This document shows positions 9,246-17,161 of a stretch of DNA of 48,311 bases, piece by piece (the first letter of the stretch is position 1; every line of letters begins with the position of its first letter). The notes under the pieces were generated by a model. It was not told the origin of the DNA and ran no database searches. It worked only from the letters and a program-made list of their open reading frames with translations. The position numbers and the translations under genes were made by a program. The stretch comes from Bacillus sp. JCM 19058 (GTDB lineage Bacteria > Bacillota > Bacilli > Bacillales_H > Bacillaceae_D), in contig BAXO01000041.1 in assembly GCA_001310555.1 (NCBI GenBank), positions 1-48,311 of the forward strand, read 5' to 3'.

Positions 9246-10451
9246 TTAGTGCTTTTGGTATACTCGGCTACTCTGTGTATCATCGAAAGCTACCTTCCTT
9301 TGCGCCACTTTTAAGCCGATGGCAATTTGTCTTAAAACAGTTTCAGTACATTCTTCAATCCAATGTGCCGACTTCTCCATTGCTTCTTTTAACGATACGG
9401 GCTTTTGAGTGATGCTTGAATAGGCGTCAATACCTACTCGATAATTTAAGCTTGCCCCTTTCCCAATAGCACCAGCAATAATGATGACAGGCACATCATA
9501 TTTTTGAGCAATTCTGGCGACCTCTGCGGGGATTTTCCCATTTGGTGTTTGGGAGTCCAAGCTCCCTTCGGCAGTAATCACTACGTCTGCAGATGCGATT
9601 GCTCGTTCTATATGAATAAACTTCCTTATCAGCTCAAACCGGGGATGTAAGGTAGCTCCTGCAAAGGCAAGCAATCCTGTACCTAACCCTCCCGAAGCAC
9701 CGCTTCCAGGCAGGAAACGAACGTCTATTCCGATGGTCTCTTGAATTAACAACGCGTATCGCTCTAATGCCGCCGATAATTGTTCGACTTGATCTGAGGT
9801 TGCCCCTTTTTGCGGACCAAAAACACGAGCAACTCCCTTTTCTCCGCATAAAACATTCTTCCAGTTACAAGCCACATCAACCGGAATTCGATTTAACCGT
9901 TTATCGAGGTTACTCGTATCGATGTAGGCCACCTTTAACAAATCCTTTCCACCCTTTACGTCCACGATTTGACGATCCTTGTCGAGAAACCGGACCCCAA
10001 CAGCTTGCGCCATTCCTGCCCCACCGTCAGAAGTACCAGAGTCGCCGCAACCGATAAGTAATCTGTCCACATGATGGTCGAGTGCATATGAAATCAATTC
10101 GCCGACACCAAAGGATGTAGTCTTTAACGGTTTTCTTTGAGCGAGGGGGACTAAGTGTAAGCCAGCCGCAGCTGCCATTTCAATTACAGCAGTCCGCTTG
10201 CCATTCTCATTGAAAATTCCAAAATAACTTACGATTTTCTTTCCTACAGGACCTGTCACTTCCTTGTAAATCAGTTTTCCACCTTTTATCTCAATAATTG
10301 TCTTTACGAATCCTTCTCCACCATCAATCATAGGTACTACCTGAACATCAATGGAGTCGTCGAAGCTTCGAGCACCCTTTTCCATTGCTGCGGCAACTTC
10401 TCTAGCATCCAAACATTCTTTAAAGCCTGAAGGTATCATCACAACTTTCAT
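9246..10451 (-). CDS. glycerate kinase (GarK/GlxK type)
   Basis: Intact, 401 residues, start ATG at 10451 with AGGAGAGG upstream. Family hallmarks are the N-terminal 'PSGFKECLDAREVAAAMEKG', 'PMIDGGEGFV', 'LIGCGDSGTSDGGAGMAQAVGV', 'GSGASGGLGTGLLAFAGA' and 'VITAEGSLDSQT.NGKIPAEVA'. It phosphorylates D-glycerate, to 2-phosphoglycerate in most class II enzymes, feeding glycolysis from glyoxylate or tartronate routes. The C-terminal 20 residues extend slightly past the usual end. It is the first gene of a minus-strand pair with the anion transporter, so the operon probably imports and phosphorylates a C3 acid. Confidence 0.93.
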   Translation of the reverse strand: MKVVMIPSGFKECLDAREVAAAMEKGARSFDDSIDVQVVPMIDGGEGFVKTIIEIKGGKLIYKEVTGPVGKKIVSYFGIFNENGKRTAVIEMAAAAGLHLVPLAQRKPLKTTSFGVGELISYALDHHVDRLLIGCGDSGTSDGGAGMAQAVGVRFLDKDRQIVDVKGGKDLLKVAYIDTSNLDKRLNRIPVDVACNWKNVLCGEKGVARVFGPQKGATSDQVEQLSAALERYALLIQETIGIDVRFLPGSGASGGLGTGLLAFAGATLHPRFELIRKFIHIERAIASADVVITAEGSLDSQTPNGKIPAEVARIAQKYDVPVIIIAGAIGKGASLNYRVGIDAYSSITQKPVSLKEAMEKSAHWIEECTETVLRQIAIGLKVAQRKVAFDDTQSSRVYQKH

Positions 10452-10858
10452 ACTTAAACCTCTCCTTGGAATATTTTTCTTATGCTGAATTTACCAATTG
10501 AAAATTTAAAGACGGTGAGAAGGAGATTAAAATATTGGAAGAGGTAAATGAGAATACGATGAGAAGGGGAAAGCAGCATTCGGTTTATAGAAGGCTTTCA
10601 TCGCACTGTCTAACTCCTTTTCTTAATAAACGGAACGTTCGTCTAATTGTTTTCGAACGATGCAACGAAGCAGCTGGGGAAGGAGTAAACCTTGGCAGCT
10701 AAATCACAGTGTCAGAAGTGAAGGAAGAATAACTCACTTATAGGAGTCCCCTTTTTTAAACGCAAAAAAAAGGTTCAAAACTCGGCTTAAAGCAAACTAA
10801 AAGAAATCAATCTCTATCGATTGTGCTAAAATTATAGGGAAGGGGAGGTGTGCAGAAG
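10452..10858. other. divergent intergenic region
   Basis: No gene is seen. It separates the divergent glycerate kinase and SRPBCC genes. It holds a small dyad CGTTCG (10636-10641) / CGAACG (10654-10659) and the ribosome site GGGGAGG (10842-10848) of the gene on the right. The dyad could be an operator, but nothing supports a specific regulator. Confidence 0.35.
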
Positions 10859-11255
10859 ATGAGCGGTACTAGCTCCATAATCATTCAGGCCGATCGAGAG
10901 ACAGTTTGGGAAGCTATGACAAATGATAAGAACTTTTCAAAGTGGTACGCTCCGGGTTCTAAATGGTCCATTCCAAATTTGGAAGTAGGCGAAACAGCGA
11001 TGTTTACTCTGATGCCAAGTGCACACAACCAGCTTAAGGAAGGCGAAAGCATCCCAATGAGCTTTGAAATAAAAAAAAGTGATTCCAAATCAAGTGTTTT
11101 CCTTTTCCTCAAAGGAAGATGATGAGAGTCTTTTTATTTTTGAATTACGTAAACAGTCAGGTAAAACCGAAGTAACTTTGAATATGGAGGGCTTTGAGCA
11201 TTCCCTAGAAAATTTAAAAGCATTTGTTGAAGGAAAAGAGCTTCCATATTGCTAA
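10859..11255 (+). CDS. SRPBCC (START/AHSA1-like) domain protein, frameshifted
   Basis: About 130 residues from ATG 10859; GGGGAGG ten bases upstream decides against the GTG at 10850. 'SSIIIQADRETVWEAMTNDKNFSKWYAPGSKW' is the typical AHSA1/polyketide-cyclase N-terminus (beta strand, helix, W-x-x-P-G). The frame breaks near 11095-11115 in a T/C-rich stretch. The next frame gives 'SSKEDDESLFIFELRKQSGKTEV', then 'GFEHSLENLKAFVEGKELPYC' with the C-terminal amphipathic helix, and stops at 11253-11255. The domain forms a hydrophobic ligand pocket; the ligand is unknown. A hairpin follows. Confidence 0.75.
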
Positions 11256-11290
11256 CATCCGCTCATGTCGTGTAGATTTGTTTTGCGGAA

Positions 11291-11332
11291 GCGGCATTCG
11301 CGTGAGAAAACGTAGCGCTTTGCAAATGCCGC
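11291..11332 (+). terminator. hairpin after the SRPBCC gene, possible terminator
   Basis: GCGGCATT (11291-11298) pairs with AATGCCGC (11325-11332); one mismatch further in, the stem resumes. A TCCCTTT tail is weak for rho-independent termination, so the role is uncertain. The rest of 11256-11520 shows no gene. Confidence 0.4.
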
Positions 11333-11532
11333 TCCCTTTGAGGGGAAGAATGCAACTATCTTATGTGTCTTATCGATAACAAACGGCATATATATCGTTA
11401 TGCCTCGTATACAGGTGTTTTTAAATATTGCACGCTCGATCCGTATATAAAGAAGAGATAAAAATTGTATCGATACCCATTGATTTTGCACGGTCGTAGT
11501 GTTCGTTTAAGATTGTAATAGAGGTGATAATA

Positions 11533-11925
11533 GTGAAAGAAACTCTTGCGCAGATTAAACATAAACATTCAAGATTAATAAACGGAAAACGGCATGTGTG
11601 GGACGTCGGAAAATTGTGGGAGTTATCTGAAAGGCTTCCCGTTAAAAGAATTAAGATTGAATCAGTAAAAGAACTTGATCAAGACTGCTGGTTTGGAATA
11701 GGCAGTACATCAACTCCAACGATACGTAATGTGGCGAAGCATTGTAAGCGAATTATAGAGGCAAAAATGGAGTATCCAATTTTATTATCTTCGGATGGGC
11801 GACTAATTGATGGAGGGCATAGGATTGCGAAGGCACTTATCCACGGGCAGCCTGAAGTCGATGCTGTTTTTATTGAAAGTTTACCTGCTGCGGATGTAGT
11901 CTTGGATGCAAATGCAAAAATCTGA
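11533..11925 (+). CDS. small ParB-like (sulfiredoxin-fold) protein
   Basis: Intact, about 130 residues. GAGG at 11521-11524 best fits the GTG at 11533; an in-frame GTG at 11524 would overlap it. The central part 'YPILLSSDGRLIDGGHRIAKALIHG' is the ParB/Srx nucleotide-binding motif (GxxRxxA-like, here GGHRIAKAL), and the N-terminal 'VWDVGKLWELSERLPVKRIKIESV' fits the preceding strand and helix. There is no helix-turn-helix or dimerisation region, so it is not a plasmid or chromosome partition ParB. Stand-alone ParB-like proteins of this size occur in many Bacillus genomes with unknown function. Confidence 0.7.
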   Translation: MKETLAQIKHKHSRLINGKRHVWDVGKLWELSERLPVKRIKIESVKELDQDCWFGIGSTSTPTIRNVAKHCKRIIEAKMEYPILLSSDGRLIDGGHRIAKALIHGQPEVDAVFIESLPAADVVLDANAKI

Positions 11926-11972
11926 TACCTTCTCATATCGGGATCGATCGTATTTTAGGTTACAAGATTTTT

Positions 11973-12001
11973 TTGACATTCATTAACGAGCAATGTATAC
12001 T
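11973..12001 (+). promoter_or_regulatory. sigma-A promoter of the erm leader
   Basis: TTGACA (11973-11978), a 17-base spacer and TATACT (11996-12001) make a near-consensus promoter. Transcription should start near 12008, giving an untranslated leader of about 365 bases before the methyltransferase. Confidence 0.85.
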
Positions 12002-12043
12002 AAGCAATGTAATAATTTTAATTTTAAGGAGGATTATTAAAAG

Positions 12044-12088
12044 ATGATGCTTTCAGGTAGATTGCGTTTCCCAACTTTGAACCGGTAA
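12044..12088 (+). CDS. erm leader peptide (macrolide-sensing stalling peptide)
   Basis: Fourteen codons, MMLSGRLRFPTLNR then TAA, preceded by a strong AAGGAGG at 12026-12032. The core RLRFPTLN matches the leader of the ErmD/ErmK group, which as I recall reads MTHSMRLRFPTLNQ. In that group a macrolide-bound ribosome arrests at the Arg-Leu-Arg motif. Codons 11-13 form one arm of a hairpin (CTTTGAAC 12075-12082 with GTTCAAAG 12097-12104), so a stalled ribosome would stop it forming. The sequence therefore supports drug-inducible control of the downstream methyltransferase. Confidence 0.92.
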   Translation: MMLSGRLRFPTLNR

Positions 12089-12357
12089 TTTAATACGTTC
12101 AAAGGCTCTGTTTGTGTATACAGAGTAAATGGGATCAGTCTGCCATTTTTTTAATAATCTTCGTTTCATATAAGAAATCTACAGTATGAAGAAAGGTGGA
12201 TCGTTCTGCCTTTCTTTATTTATTTGTTCATTTATCATATTTCCTCTTAGCAAAGGAAGGTTTATTTGGTGATGGCCTCTTAGCCTTCAACCTTATAAGG
12301 ATGAAGCTTCTTCCCTTTACTCTGAATCACAGGCAGATGGCCTGTGATTTTTATTTT
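12075..12357 (+). promoter_or_regulatory. erm attenuator: stacked hairpins with two T-tailed terminators
   Basis: Five inverted repeats lie between the leader peptide and the erm start. H1 is CTTTGAAC/GTTCAAAG (12075-12104), overlapping the leader peptide end. H2 is CTCTGT/ACAGAG (12106-12125). H3 is AAATGG/CCATTT plus a T run (12127-12152). H4 is AAGAAAGG/CCTTTCTT (12189-12216) before an AT-rich run. H5 is AATCACAGGC/GCCTGTGATT (12325-12349), a 10-bp stem with a 5-base loop followed by TTTTTATTTTT, ending only 17 bases before the erm ATG. H3 and H5 look like true terminators, so transcription attenuation, as described for ermK, is more likely than purely translational control. Confidence 0.8.
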
Positions 12358-12374
12358 TGAGAGGGATGATAACC

Positions 12375-13240
12375 ATGACCAAAAAAAATGCATAAGTACA
12401 GTTGGAAAAAAATTAAGCCGCGGAGAGCCTCCCAATTTTCCTGGGCAGCATTTCATGCATAACCAAAAGTTGCTGCACGAAATAGTAGAAAGAGCAAATG
12501 TTAGCGTCAAAGATACCGTTCTAGAATTAGGTGCGGGAAAAGGTGCCTTGACAACTGTGCTCAATCAAAGGGCTAAAAAGGTATTGGCAGTAGAAAACGA
12601 TGCTAAGCTTGTCGACGTTCTTAACCGGAAAACAGCGCATCAACCAAACACGAAAGTCGTTCACCAGGATATTATGAAAATTTTCTTACCAAGTGAACCG
12701 TTTGTCGTTGTCTCTAATATTCCGTATGCGATCACAACTCCGATCATGAAGATGCTGTTGGACAATCCCGGAAGTAGTCTACAAAGAGGGATTATCGTAA
12801 TGGAGAAAGGTGCAGCAAAACGCTTTACTGCTAGCATAGTAAAGGATCCGTATGTTTTAGCTTGGAGGATGTGGTTTGACATAGACTACGTGAAAGGTGT
12901 GTCGAGAAATAATTTTTCGCCTCCACCAAAAGTCGATTCGGCAATGATTAGGATTGTCAGAAAAAAGGAGACCGTAATCCCGTACAAGGATTACAGGGCG
13001 TTTCGAGGGCTTGCTGATCATGCATTACAAAAGCCACAAAACCCTATTGATTTTGCCTTGAGGGGTATTTTTACACCGCCGCAGATCAAGTATTTGCGAA
13101 GAAATCTGAAGCTAAATCATGATACACCAATTGGAACGCTTACTGAAAGTCAGTGGGGAGTCGTTTTTACAACAATGACTCAGTATGTACCGCGGCCATA
13201 CTGGCCGAAAATCAAAAGGAGAAAGGTCAACCGTTTTTAA
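12375..13240 (+). CDS. erm: 23S rRNA (adenine-N6)-dimethyltransferase Erm, frameshifted at the N-terminus
   Basis: About 288 residues, closest by eye to the ErmD/ErmK/Erm(34) group of Bacillus. It methylates the 23S rRNA adenine (A2058 in E. coli numbering), giving macrolide-lincosamide-streptogramin B resistance. The Rossmann methyltransferase motifs are clear: '[17 protein letters not shown]' (SAM loop), 'VLAVENDAK', 'VHQDIMKI', '[14 protein letters not shown]' (N-I-P-Y catalytic motif IV) and '[15 protein letters not shown]'. ATG 12375 follows GAGAGGGATG. Two A runs break the first 15 codons (A8 at 12381, A7 at 12406); one A fewer in each gives '[20 protein letters not shown]', which matches the family start. 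The C-terminus is basic ([10 protein letters not shown]). Expression is governed by the leader peptide upstream. Confidence 0.92.
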
Positions 13241-13577
13241 TACGGTGCCTTTATTTCAAAAAGTAAAGGTGTAAGAGCGATTTGGTTTGTATTTCTCGAT
13301 TTTTAATAAATTTAAGTCAAAAATAGACCCTATTTATTCTGCGGGTGGAACGTTTAACGGACGAGAACAGAACAGGGCAGCCATTGCATGAACAGGAGCA
13401 GATTGCTTATAAACGATTTTTTTTATAAAAGGTGTAATTGTTCACTTTATCACATATTTAGAAGCCAAAGGTTCAAACGATTCTTTTTTTTAAGCGCTTC
13501 GTACCCGATTGCTCTATTCAAGAAACGTTTTTCCTCTTCTAACTAAAACGTAAAAGAATAGAGCATCGGTATGCTAA
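13241..13577. other. intergenic region between convergent genes
   Basis: No gene or clear terminator is seen between erm (plus) and the APH-like gene (minus). The stretch is AT-rich with several T8 runs. Confidence 0.4.
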
Positions 13578-14523
13578 TCAATGACTTATGCTTTTCAGTT
13601 CTTCCGTTAAATAGTTTAACGTAACGGCTTTTTCTTGTTCATCTTGTTTGTCAAATAGAACCTGCTCAATAAACTCCCAAATATCTTCTAGCTTGCGTCT
13701 ACCTTGATAAAACTTCAGGGCATCAGGATTAATGACAAAGTTTTGATGTGTTTTCTTATAAATGCTTAACAACTTTTTATAATATGGCTTGTCAACTAAT
13801 GACATCATGTCTGCTTCAACTGGCGCTATTTTTAATCCTTCCCAATCAATCAGAATCAGCTGTTGTTCTGATTGCATTAAATTCCAATTGTGAAGATCGG
13901 TATGGCATAGAACCATTCTTAAGGGACTGCTTTTTAGGAGTTCAGACAGCTCTTCAACCGTATCAACGAGACTTTTAATATGTTCAGTATGAGGAGATAT
14001 GACCTGTCTAAGTTCATTGGGAATATGATGAACTTCCTGAGCTACGATGTCTCTTAGCTGCTGTAAAAATGGAACATCGAAGTCTTCCTTCATCGCAGCG
14101 GTTTCAAAAGGCAGTTCTTCCCCGTATAAATGAAGCTCCGTCAAGATTTCCGAGAGCTGGCAAACCTGATCCTCGGTTAACTCTTTTTCACCGACCGTTT
14201 CTCCGTCAATATATTCGTAAAGCATGTATATACCATTGTCGTCCTCACATTTATAATCGCCGTTTTTTTGTTAATAATGGTGCCGGAATTTTACCTTTTA
14301 ATCTGCTATTATTCATGAGCCAAACCATAATCGGCACATATTGATCGATCAAGGCTGTCCATTTTGGCGTGGACGCTCTTCTCTTTTCATAAACCTTCAG
14401 AAAGTAGGTTTGTTGATTGCTAAATACTTTATAAGCCAGTGCAGCCCAGCCGCCCTGTTGCGACGAAACGTTTATCGCATCTATTTGATAATGCTCTTTC
14501 AAAATGTCTTTTAAGCTGTGCAT
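13578..14523 (-). CDS. aminoglycoside phosphotransferase (APH)-family kinase, frameshifted
   Basis: About 314 residues on the minus strand, start ATG at 14523 behind GGAGG. The N-lobe shows 'INVSSQQGGWAALAYKVF' (nucleotide-binding loop) and 'QTYFLKVYEKR' (the Lys). The hinge has 'GIYMLYEYIDGE'. The catalytic loop is 'VLCHTDLHNWNLM' (HxDxxxxN) and the metal Asp is in 'LILIDWEGLKIAPVEADM'. The frame breaks in a T7 run at 14266-14272 (minus-strand A7); six would give 'LLTKNGDYKCEDDNGIYML'. APH-fold kinases in Bacillus include CotS-like, choline or homoserine kinase-like and antibiotic kinases. The substrate cannot be told from sequence, and resistance should not be assumed. Confidence 0.8.
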
Positions 14524-14739
14524 ATAGGCCTCCTTCAAAGAATTCCTGAATTTCGTTATGAATATATTATCATAAAATTAGGAAGTTAGTGGAATATTTC
14601 CTTATTGGTGGTCGTTAACTAATATTAGGCCACGTTAATTCCTTACATCTTCGTTGCGCTATACACATTAAAGGATTTAGCACTCGTCGAGGGAAGCGTG
14701 AATAATAGTTCATTTAGTTTTCTAAAGAAGATTAGGTCA

Positions 14740-14775
14740 TAAAAAAAACACCCAATTGGAATGGGGTGTACTAAC
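14740..14775 (-). terminator. terminator of the arsR-AHSA1 operon
   Basis: Read on the minus strand, ACACCCC and GGGTGT form a stem around CATTCCAATT and run into TTTTTTTT. It lies 60-100 bases after the AHSA1 gene stop. Confidence 0.8.
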
Positions 14776-14838
14776 AATACGTGCGCAGTTCAATTGATGC
14801 TGTCTTTTTCATATTAAAACATCATGCACTTAGGTTCA

Positions 14839-15348
14839 TCAGTTCAAATCTATGCCTTCAAAACTGATTTTTCCAGTTTCTACTAACTGCTTAAGACCTT
14901 TAAACATTAAATTCCAGCCATGCTCAGTCTCTCTATTGTATCCGTCAAGAGCTTTTTCTATATCTTCCTCTGTCCAGTTTTCTTCGTGAGGGACGACAAT
15001 GTTTTGGGTAAATGTCATCTCACATCCCTGTTCAAGCTGTTCGATCTCTACTGTAATCTTGTCCTCTGTATCGCTAAATTGAGGCATTTTAAAGGTAAAA
15101 ACTATTTTATGGGGTCGTTCAATTTCAATGTACTCACCGATTGCTCGATAATCTTTACCTTCTCGATGATCGACAATTTCCCAAGTACCGCCAACACGAG
15201 GATCGTTCTTGGCCACTTTATTTGTTGCTTCCAAAGTAAAAAGCCACTTTCTCATCATTTCAGGGTTCAACCATGCGTCAAAAACTCTTTCTGCTGTTAC
15301 GTCAAAATAACGATTCATCGTTAATGTTGTAGTTGAGAAATTATCCAT
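14839..15348 (-). CDS. AHSA1-family SRPBCC protein
   Basis: Intact, 169 residues, ATG at 15348 with AAAAGGATG upstream. It has the typical sequence 'MNRYFDVTAERVFDAWLNPEMMRKWLF', the 'DPRVGGTWEIVDHREGKDYRAIGEYIEIERPHKIVFTF' strands, and a C-terminal 'GWNLMFKGLKQLVE' helix. AHSA1-type proteins of this kind are usually co-transcribed with a small ArsR-like repressor, as here (45-base gap). Their ligand is mostly unknown; the domain resembles the Hsp90 activator Aha1 C-domain, but bacteria use it as a ligand-binding or stress-related module. Confidence 0.88.
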   Translation of the reverse strand: MDNFSTTTLTMNRYFDVTAERVFDAWLNPEMMRKWLFTLEATNKVAKNDPRVGGTWEIVDHREGKDYRAIGEYIEIERPHKIVFTFKMPQFSDTEDKITVEIEQLEQGCEMTFTQNIVVPHEENWTEEDIEKALDGYNRETEHGWNLMFKGLKQLVETGKISFEGIDLN

Positions 15349-15393
15349 CGTTAATCATCCTTTTCTTGGTTTCGTCTTCTAAAATATGTGAAA

Positions 15394-15735
15394 TTAATGC
15401 TCCTCCTTTTCTGCTTTTTTCAACTCACGCTCGAGGACATCAAACTGTCGATCCCAAAAACGTTCGTAGAAGTGAAGCCATTCAGAGGCGTGGGACAACG
15501 ATTCAGCGTTTAATCGACATAAGTGTGTACGCCCCTTTACAGTTCTTTCTAGCAAGCTTGCCCGTTCTAATACTTTAATATGCTTTGAAATGGCTGCCAA
15601 TGACATATCGAAGGGTGCTGCCAGCTCTGATACTGTACATTCTCTGGAGGCTATTTGCCGAATGATTTCTCTTCGCGTCGGGTCGGCTAATGCGTGAAAA
15701 ATAGTATCTAGGCTTTCGTCATTTTGTTTAACCAT
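15394..15735 (-). CDS. ArsR-family repressor, probably translated from a leaderless mRNA
   Basis: Intact, 113 residues from ATG 15735. It has a winged helix with 'DTIFHALADPTRREIIRQIASRECTVSELAAPFDMSLAAISKHIKVLERASLLER', then 'RTHLCRLNAESLSHASEWLHFYERFWDRQFDVLERELK'. There is no Cys/His metal site, so this belongs to the non-metal ArsR group that partners AHSA1 proteins. There is no Shine-Dalgarno sequence, and the -10 box TATAAT ends only 7 bases before the ATG, so the mRNA probably starts at or next to the start codon. The ATG itself sits inside a palindrome that is likely this protein's own operator. Confidence 0.88.
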   Translation of the reverse strand: MVKQNDESLDTIFHALADPTRREIIRQIASRECTVSELAAPFDMSLAAISKHIKVLERASLLERTVKGRTHLCRLNAESLSHASEWLHFYERFWDRQFDVLERELKKAEKEEH

Positions 15736-15783
15736 GTGGTTAATTATAAGGCGTTGTTTGAGCATTGTCAACCATTTGGTTAA
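15728..15783 (-). promoter_or_regulatory. arsR promoter flanked by twin palindromic operators
   Basis: On the minus strand TTGACA (15766-15771) and TATAAT (15743-15748) are exactly 17 bases apart, a consensus sigma-A promoter. Two matching palindromes of form AACCANNTGGTT lie at 15730-15741 (extended TTAACCATGTGGTTAA, 15728-15743) and 15770-15781 (TCAACCATTTGGTTAA). Their centres are 40 bp apart, close to four helical turns, one overlapping the -35 edge and the other the -10 edge and start codon. This suits cooperative autorepression by the ArsR dimer. Confidence 0.8.
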
Positions 15784-15992
15784 ATCTATACAATCTTCTA
15801 GGAATACCGAACAATTTAGGATAGACAAGCTTAAAGCCATGTTTTTGAGAAAAATTAAGGCTCGCTCTAATTATATCTGCATCTTTGAAGTGTATCATCG
15901 ACATGTGAGAAGGTGAGGCTGTAAGAGCCTCGTATATTACTAAGCACAAATCAATAAAGCTTATCAAGTACTTGAATGTAATTCGCCAATGT

Positions 15993-16021
15993 TTGCCTTA
16001 TACAAACCCATTTGGTATAGT
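15993..16021 (+). promoter_or_regulatory. promoter of the merR-like gene
   Basis: TTGCCT (15993-15998), a 17-base spacer and TATAGT (16016-16021). The dyad GTTTG..CAAAC (15991-16007) overlaps the -35 side and could be an operator. A GAGGCT/AGCCTC hairpin lies just upstream (15915-15931). Confidence 0.65.
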
Positions 16022-16055
16022 AAACATCTACTTTTACGAAAAGGGAGGACGGAAG

Positions 16056-16774
16056 ATGCGCTATTACAAGCCCATTGAGATTGCCAGAGAGCTTAGCATT
16101 AGTACAAGTGCATTACGCCATTATGAATCGTGGGGAGTCATCCCGGCGCCTGAACGTGCTGCGAACGGTTACCGGCTTTACACAAAGGTGCATTTAGCTT
16201 ATTTTCGTTGCCTTCGGGCGATGTTTCTCGGTTTTGGGGTCAGCATTACTTGTGACGTGCTTCGTCACATTCAAAATGGCGAATTGGATAGTGCCTTCTG
16301 GCTTGTCAACAAAGAGCAAGCTAATTTACAGCACGAAAAAGTCATTGCTGATCAAACGCTTGCAGTACTAAAGGATCCGAAGCTGCCGCTAATAACCGAT
16401 CAAAAGAGAAAATCGCGAATGACCATTGGTGAAGCTGCTGCTTTCACCGATGTACAGACTTCGGCCATCCGCCATTGGGAAAAGGAAGGACTGATTTCAC
16501 CTGAACGTGATCCGGAAAATGGCTACCGACTATTCACGCCAATGCACATCAGGCAAATTTTACTCATTCGCACACTGCGCAAGACCGTCTATTACTTGGA
16601 AAATATGAAGGAAATTGTTCAGGCAGTGGAACATCAAAGTATTGAAAAAGCAAAAAAAAGGTAACAGAAAACGCACTGTTAAGTATCCATGGACGCAATC
16701 GCCATCAGTTTTATAGCGTTCATCAATTGGTCGAGCTTTGTCAAGAGGTTGGCTTAATGGAACTAGACTGCTAA
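16056..16774 (+). CDS. MerR-family regulator with two tandem HTH domains, frameshifted near the end
   Basis: About 239 residues from ATG 16056 (AAGGGAGG upstream). Domain 1 (residues 1-70) has 'YKPIEIARELSISTSALRHYESWGVIPAPERAANGYRLYT' and domain 2 (about 125-195) has 'MTIGEAAAFTDVQTSAIRHWEKEGLISPERDPENGYRLFT'. Both are complete MerR winged helices with the R-H-Y/W-E and G-Y-R-L signatures. A single chain carrying two DNA-reading heads is unusual, since MerR proteins normally dimerise through a coiled coil. No ligand or metal Cys cluster is visible. An A8 run near 16653 breaks the frame; continuing gives 'KVTENALLSIHGRNRHQFYSVHQLVELCQEVGLMELDC'. Confidence 0.82.
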
Positions 16775-16869
16775 AAACGGGTAGAAAATGAGGCATAGGT
16801 GAATTTTCCTTCCTTTGATTTATTATTGATCAGGCTTGAACTACTATCGAGCTTTTTTTGGCATTAAAG

Positions 16870-17060
16870 AAAGTATCAAGAGGGAGTACAAAATTTTGTG
16901 AATAATTTCATAATCGAGCATAAGCCCGTCCAGCGCCCTGCGATGAGTAAGCTTCCTTCGTCTCTGTTCGATCAAACTTCAGTTCCTTCCGTCTTGTGTT
17001 TCCTTTATCTTCACCGTCATCGCCCCGTTTGTTCGTTGCTAAAGCGGGCGCTCCTGTTCA
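16870..17060. repeat. interspersed repeat, copy B
   Basis: Second copy of the element at 7577-7777, in the same orientation. It shares AGAGGGAGTA, AAAATTT, GTGAATAAT, GTCCAGC, TCAGTTCCTTCC, GTGTTTCCTTTAT and GTTGCTAAAGCGGGCGCT. Small insertions and deletions between copies show divergence. A further inverted repeat GTTCAATAG/CTATTGAAC follows directly, within 17057-17101. Confidence 0.7.
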
Positions 17061-17161
17061 ATAGTCAACTTTAAAAAAAAGTGATAAATGGCTATTGAAC
17101 CTCACGCTACGTTAGGATTTATAGTGGAGGTTGAAATTGATAGCGAAAGGAATTTGTTCAA

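Noticed and set aside
11533..11925. Plasmid-type ParB partition protein
   Set aside because: It lacks HTH and dimer domains and a ParA partner; only the small ParB/Srx fold is present.
12344..12374. Alternative erm start upstream of ATG 12375
   Set aside because: That frame crosses the terminator stem tail and has no family similarity before the A runs; ATG 12375 has the ribosome site and the expected N-terminus.
13578..14523. Acquired aminoglycoside resistance gene next to erm
   Set aside because: The fold is APH-like but the sequence gives no match to a known resistance enzyme; many Bacillus kinases share these motifs.
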